From assembly GCA_964247055.1 (NCBI GenBank), contig OZ176051.1, positions 4,030,001 to 4,094,000 on the forward strand: DNA of 64,000 nucleotides. The letters are read 5' to 3'. This DNA is from Paragordius varius (taxonomy: Eukaryota; Nematomorpha). Made by a program: the position numbers and the translations under genes. Shown one piece after another: positions 61,801 through 64,000 of this stretch. The notes below the pieces were generated by a model. It ran no database searches and had not been told where the DNA came from. It saw only the letters and a program-made list of their open reading frames with translations. Position 1 is the first letter of the stretch; every line of letters begins with the position of its first letter.

Positions 61801-64000
61801 GCCCTCTTTTTACCCGCTACCCCCGTAAAATGCCATTTCTTTCAAAAAAAAAAACAAAGTCCACAAAAATATTTTTTTGATTGTATTTTTTTGCCCATGG
61901 TATGAGACTGTAAAAATTCGAGAAAGATTTTTCGTATTGCCTGTTAAAAGGCAAAAATTTTAGTCAAGCGTTTCCTTGATGATAGATGCTGAGTAAGGAG
62001 TATCTATCATATGCATAGCATGTTAAAAGATATATGGATATTAATACATTATTTATCCTCATCTATATATTTATAAAAATGGAAAATGCTGGCTTTGTGA
62101 TCTGGTACAGGAAAACCGGTAGACCCAATCAAATCCAAATATCGAAAAAATATAATCATTAATAAATGTCCCGACAATAGCTTCGCCCTTTTTTTGAAAT
62201 AGGCCTCCAGTTCGGGCCCACCCCGTATGAAAAACGGGTTTTTTTTAAAAAACAGAAGTCCACAAAAATCGTGTCTTTGAGACAATTTTCCGGAGAACGT
62301 GTTGGACCATTCAATTTCAAATATGATTATTGTTTACTTATTTTCGATTGCGCCGAACATAGCCGAGCCACTTTTTTGATTTAGGCCCTCTTTTTACCCG
62401 CTCCCCCCGTAAAATGCCACCTTTTTCAAAAAACAAAGTCCACAAAAATAATTTTTTAAATCGATTATTCGCCCTAGGTATGAGACCGTAAAAATTCTAT
62501 ATGGATTCCACGTATTCCCTGTTAAAAGGCAAAAATTTAAGTCTACCGTTTATTTGATGATAGCTGCTGGGTAAGGAGCTACCCGCTAAAAACTGATTTT
62601 TCATATAACTTTGTGATCTGTTTCCGGAAAACCGGTGAACCCAATCAAATCCAAACATCGAAAAAATTTAATCATTAATGAATGCCCCGACAATAGCTTC
62701 GCCCTTTTTTGGAATTAGGTCCCCAGTTTGGGCCCACCCCGTGTGAAAAATGGGTTAAGTCAATTTTTTGGAGAACGTGTTGGACCATTCAATTTCAAAT
62801 ATGATTTTTGTTTACTTATTTTTGATCGCGCTGAACATAGTCGACTCACTTTTTTGATTTGGGCCCTCTTTTTACCCGCTACCCCCGTAAAATGCCATTT
62901 CTTTCAAAAAAAAAAACAAAGTCCACAAAAATATTTTTTTGATTGTATTTTTTTGCCCATGGTATGAGACTGTAAAAATTCGAGAAAGATTTTTCGTATT
63001 GCCTGTTAAAAGGCAAAAATTTTAGTCAAGCGTTTCCTTGATGATAGATGCTGAGTAAGGAGTATCTATCATATGCATAGCATGTTAAAAGATATATGGA
63101 TATTAATACATTATTTATCCTCATCTATATATTTATAAAAATGGAAAATGCTGGCTTTGTGATCTGGTACAGGAAAACCGGTAGACCCAATCAAATCCAA
63201 ATATCGAAAAAATATAATCATTAATAAATGTCCCGACAATAGCTTCGCCCTTTTTTTGAAATAGGCCTCCAGTTCGGGCCCACCCCGTATGAAAAACGGG
63301 TTTTTTTTAAAAAACAGAAGTCCACAAAAATCGTGTCTTTGAGACAATTTTCCGGAGAACGTGTTGGACCATTCAATTTCAAATATGATTTTTGTTTACT
63401 TATTTTTGATCGCGCTGAACATAGTCGACTCACTTTTTTGATTTGGGCCCTCTTTTTACCCGCTACCCCCGTAAAATGCCATTTCTTTCAAAAAAAAAAC
63501 AAAGTCCACAAAAATATTTTTTTGATTGTATTTTTTTGCCCATGGTATGAGACTGTAAAAATTCGAGAAAGATTTTTCGTATTGCCTGTTAAAAGGCAAA
63601 AATTTTAGTCAAGCGTTTCCTTGATGATAGATGCTGAGTAAGGAGTATCTATCATATGCATAGCATGTTAAAAGATATATGGATATTAATACATTATTTA
63701 TCCTCATCTATATATTTATAAAAATGGAAAATGCTGGCTTTGTGATCTGGTACAGGAAAACCGGTAGACCCAATCAAATCCAAATATCGAAAAAATATAA
63801 TCATTAATAAATGTCCCGACAATAGCTTCGCCCTTTTTTTGAAATAGGCCTCCAGTTCGGGCCCACCCCGTATGAAAAACGGGTTTTTTTTAAAAAACAG
63901 AAGTCCACAAAAATCGTGTCTTTGAGACAATTTTCCGGAGAACGTGTTGGACCATTCAATTTCAAATATAATTTTTGTTTACTTATTTTCGATTGCGCCG
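58870..64000 (-). repeat. SatX tandem array with higher-order A-B dimers
   Basis: Repeat starts, anchored on TAAAAATGGAAAATGC, are at 58893, 59951, 61013, 62074, 63136 and 63719: periods 1058, 1062, 1061, 1062 and 583. Each full unit is a dimer of two roughly 530-bp monomers. A carries TGATCTGGTACAGGAAAACC and B carries GTGATCTGTTTCCGGAAAACC. The unit at 63136-63718 is shorter because it passes from A to B within the shared GAGAACGTGTTGGACCATTC segment. Minus-strand ORFs of 78-115 codons (containing FHTGWARTGSLFQKKGEA) recur because the DNA recurs; B monomers do not keep them. The array runs past the end of the window. Confidence 0.92.

Noticed and set aside
58781-63930. Recurring minus-strand ORFs of 78-115 codons in the satellite, with nearly identical peptides
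   Set aside because: Identity follows from array homogenisation; B monomers and dispersed SatX copies do not keep the frame, and no domain is recognisable.

Overview
The window is AT-rich eukaryotic DNA from an invertebrate animal, probably an arthropod. Evidence: spliced genes with GT-AG introns, a PPP1R37-type leucine-rich-repeat gene, and decayed hAT, Helitron and Penelope-like elements. No bacterial features, CRISPR array, rRNA or convincing intact tRNA were seen. The species cannot be named from the sequence.

Layout. (1) 1-33.7 kb is a repeat jungle. It is built from a macro-unit repeated about three times (starts near 1, 6.24 and 11.94 kb), then hAT-plus-pseudogene blocks. Each macro-unit holds a fragment of an unrecognised gene marked by the motif KDPYDYES, a dispersed satellite-like family (called SatX here), usually a decayed hAT transposase on the minus strand, and an inverted second copy of the KDPYDYES fragment. 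Datable insertions sit in this background: a hAT with an 8-bp target duplication (9373-10678), three CACT-ended elements with 3-bp target duplications (T1, T2, T3), and an element whose arms are 21-bp tandem repeats (20712-21063). (2) 33.9-36.3 kb holds a Penelope-like GIY-YIG remnant and very old SatX. (3) 37-52 kb is a gene island: a 48-codon gene (+), a membrane-anchored short-chain dehydrogenase (-, two exons), a SatX copy, and a PPP1R37 homologue (-, 16 coding exons, about 1101 aa). (4) 53.4-56.1 kb is a Helitron helicase fossil beside another SatX copy. (5) 57.4-58.6 kb carries four exons of an AT-hook protein (+). (6) 58.9-64.0 kb is a SatX tandem array with a period near 1.06 kb that runs off the window.

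How parts relate. The PPP1R37 homologue should act as a regulatory subunit of protein phosphatase 1, and its KVRF docking motif is visible in exon 1. The dehydrogenase is an independent metabolic gene. Most repeats are passengers, but they do enter genes: a 21-bp-arm element lies in PPP1R37 intron 5, and a TA microsatellite abuts one of its splice acceptors. The most surprising observation is that PPP1R37 introns 2 and 3 read as only 26 and 28 nt, with the flanking exons in consistent frame and nearly gap-free against the family as recalled.
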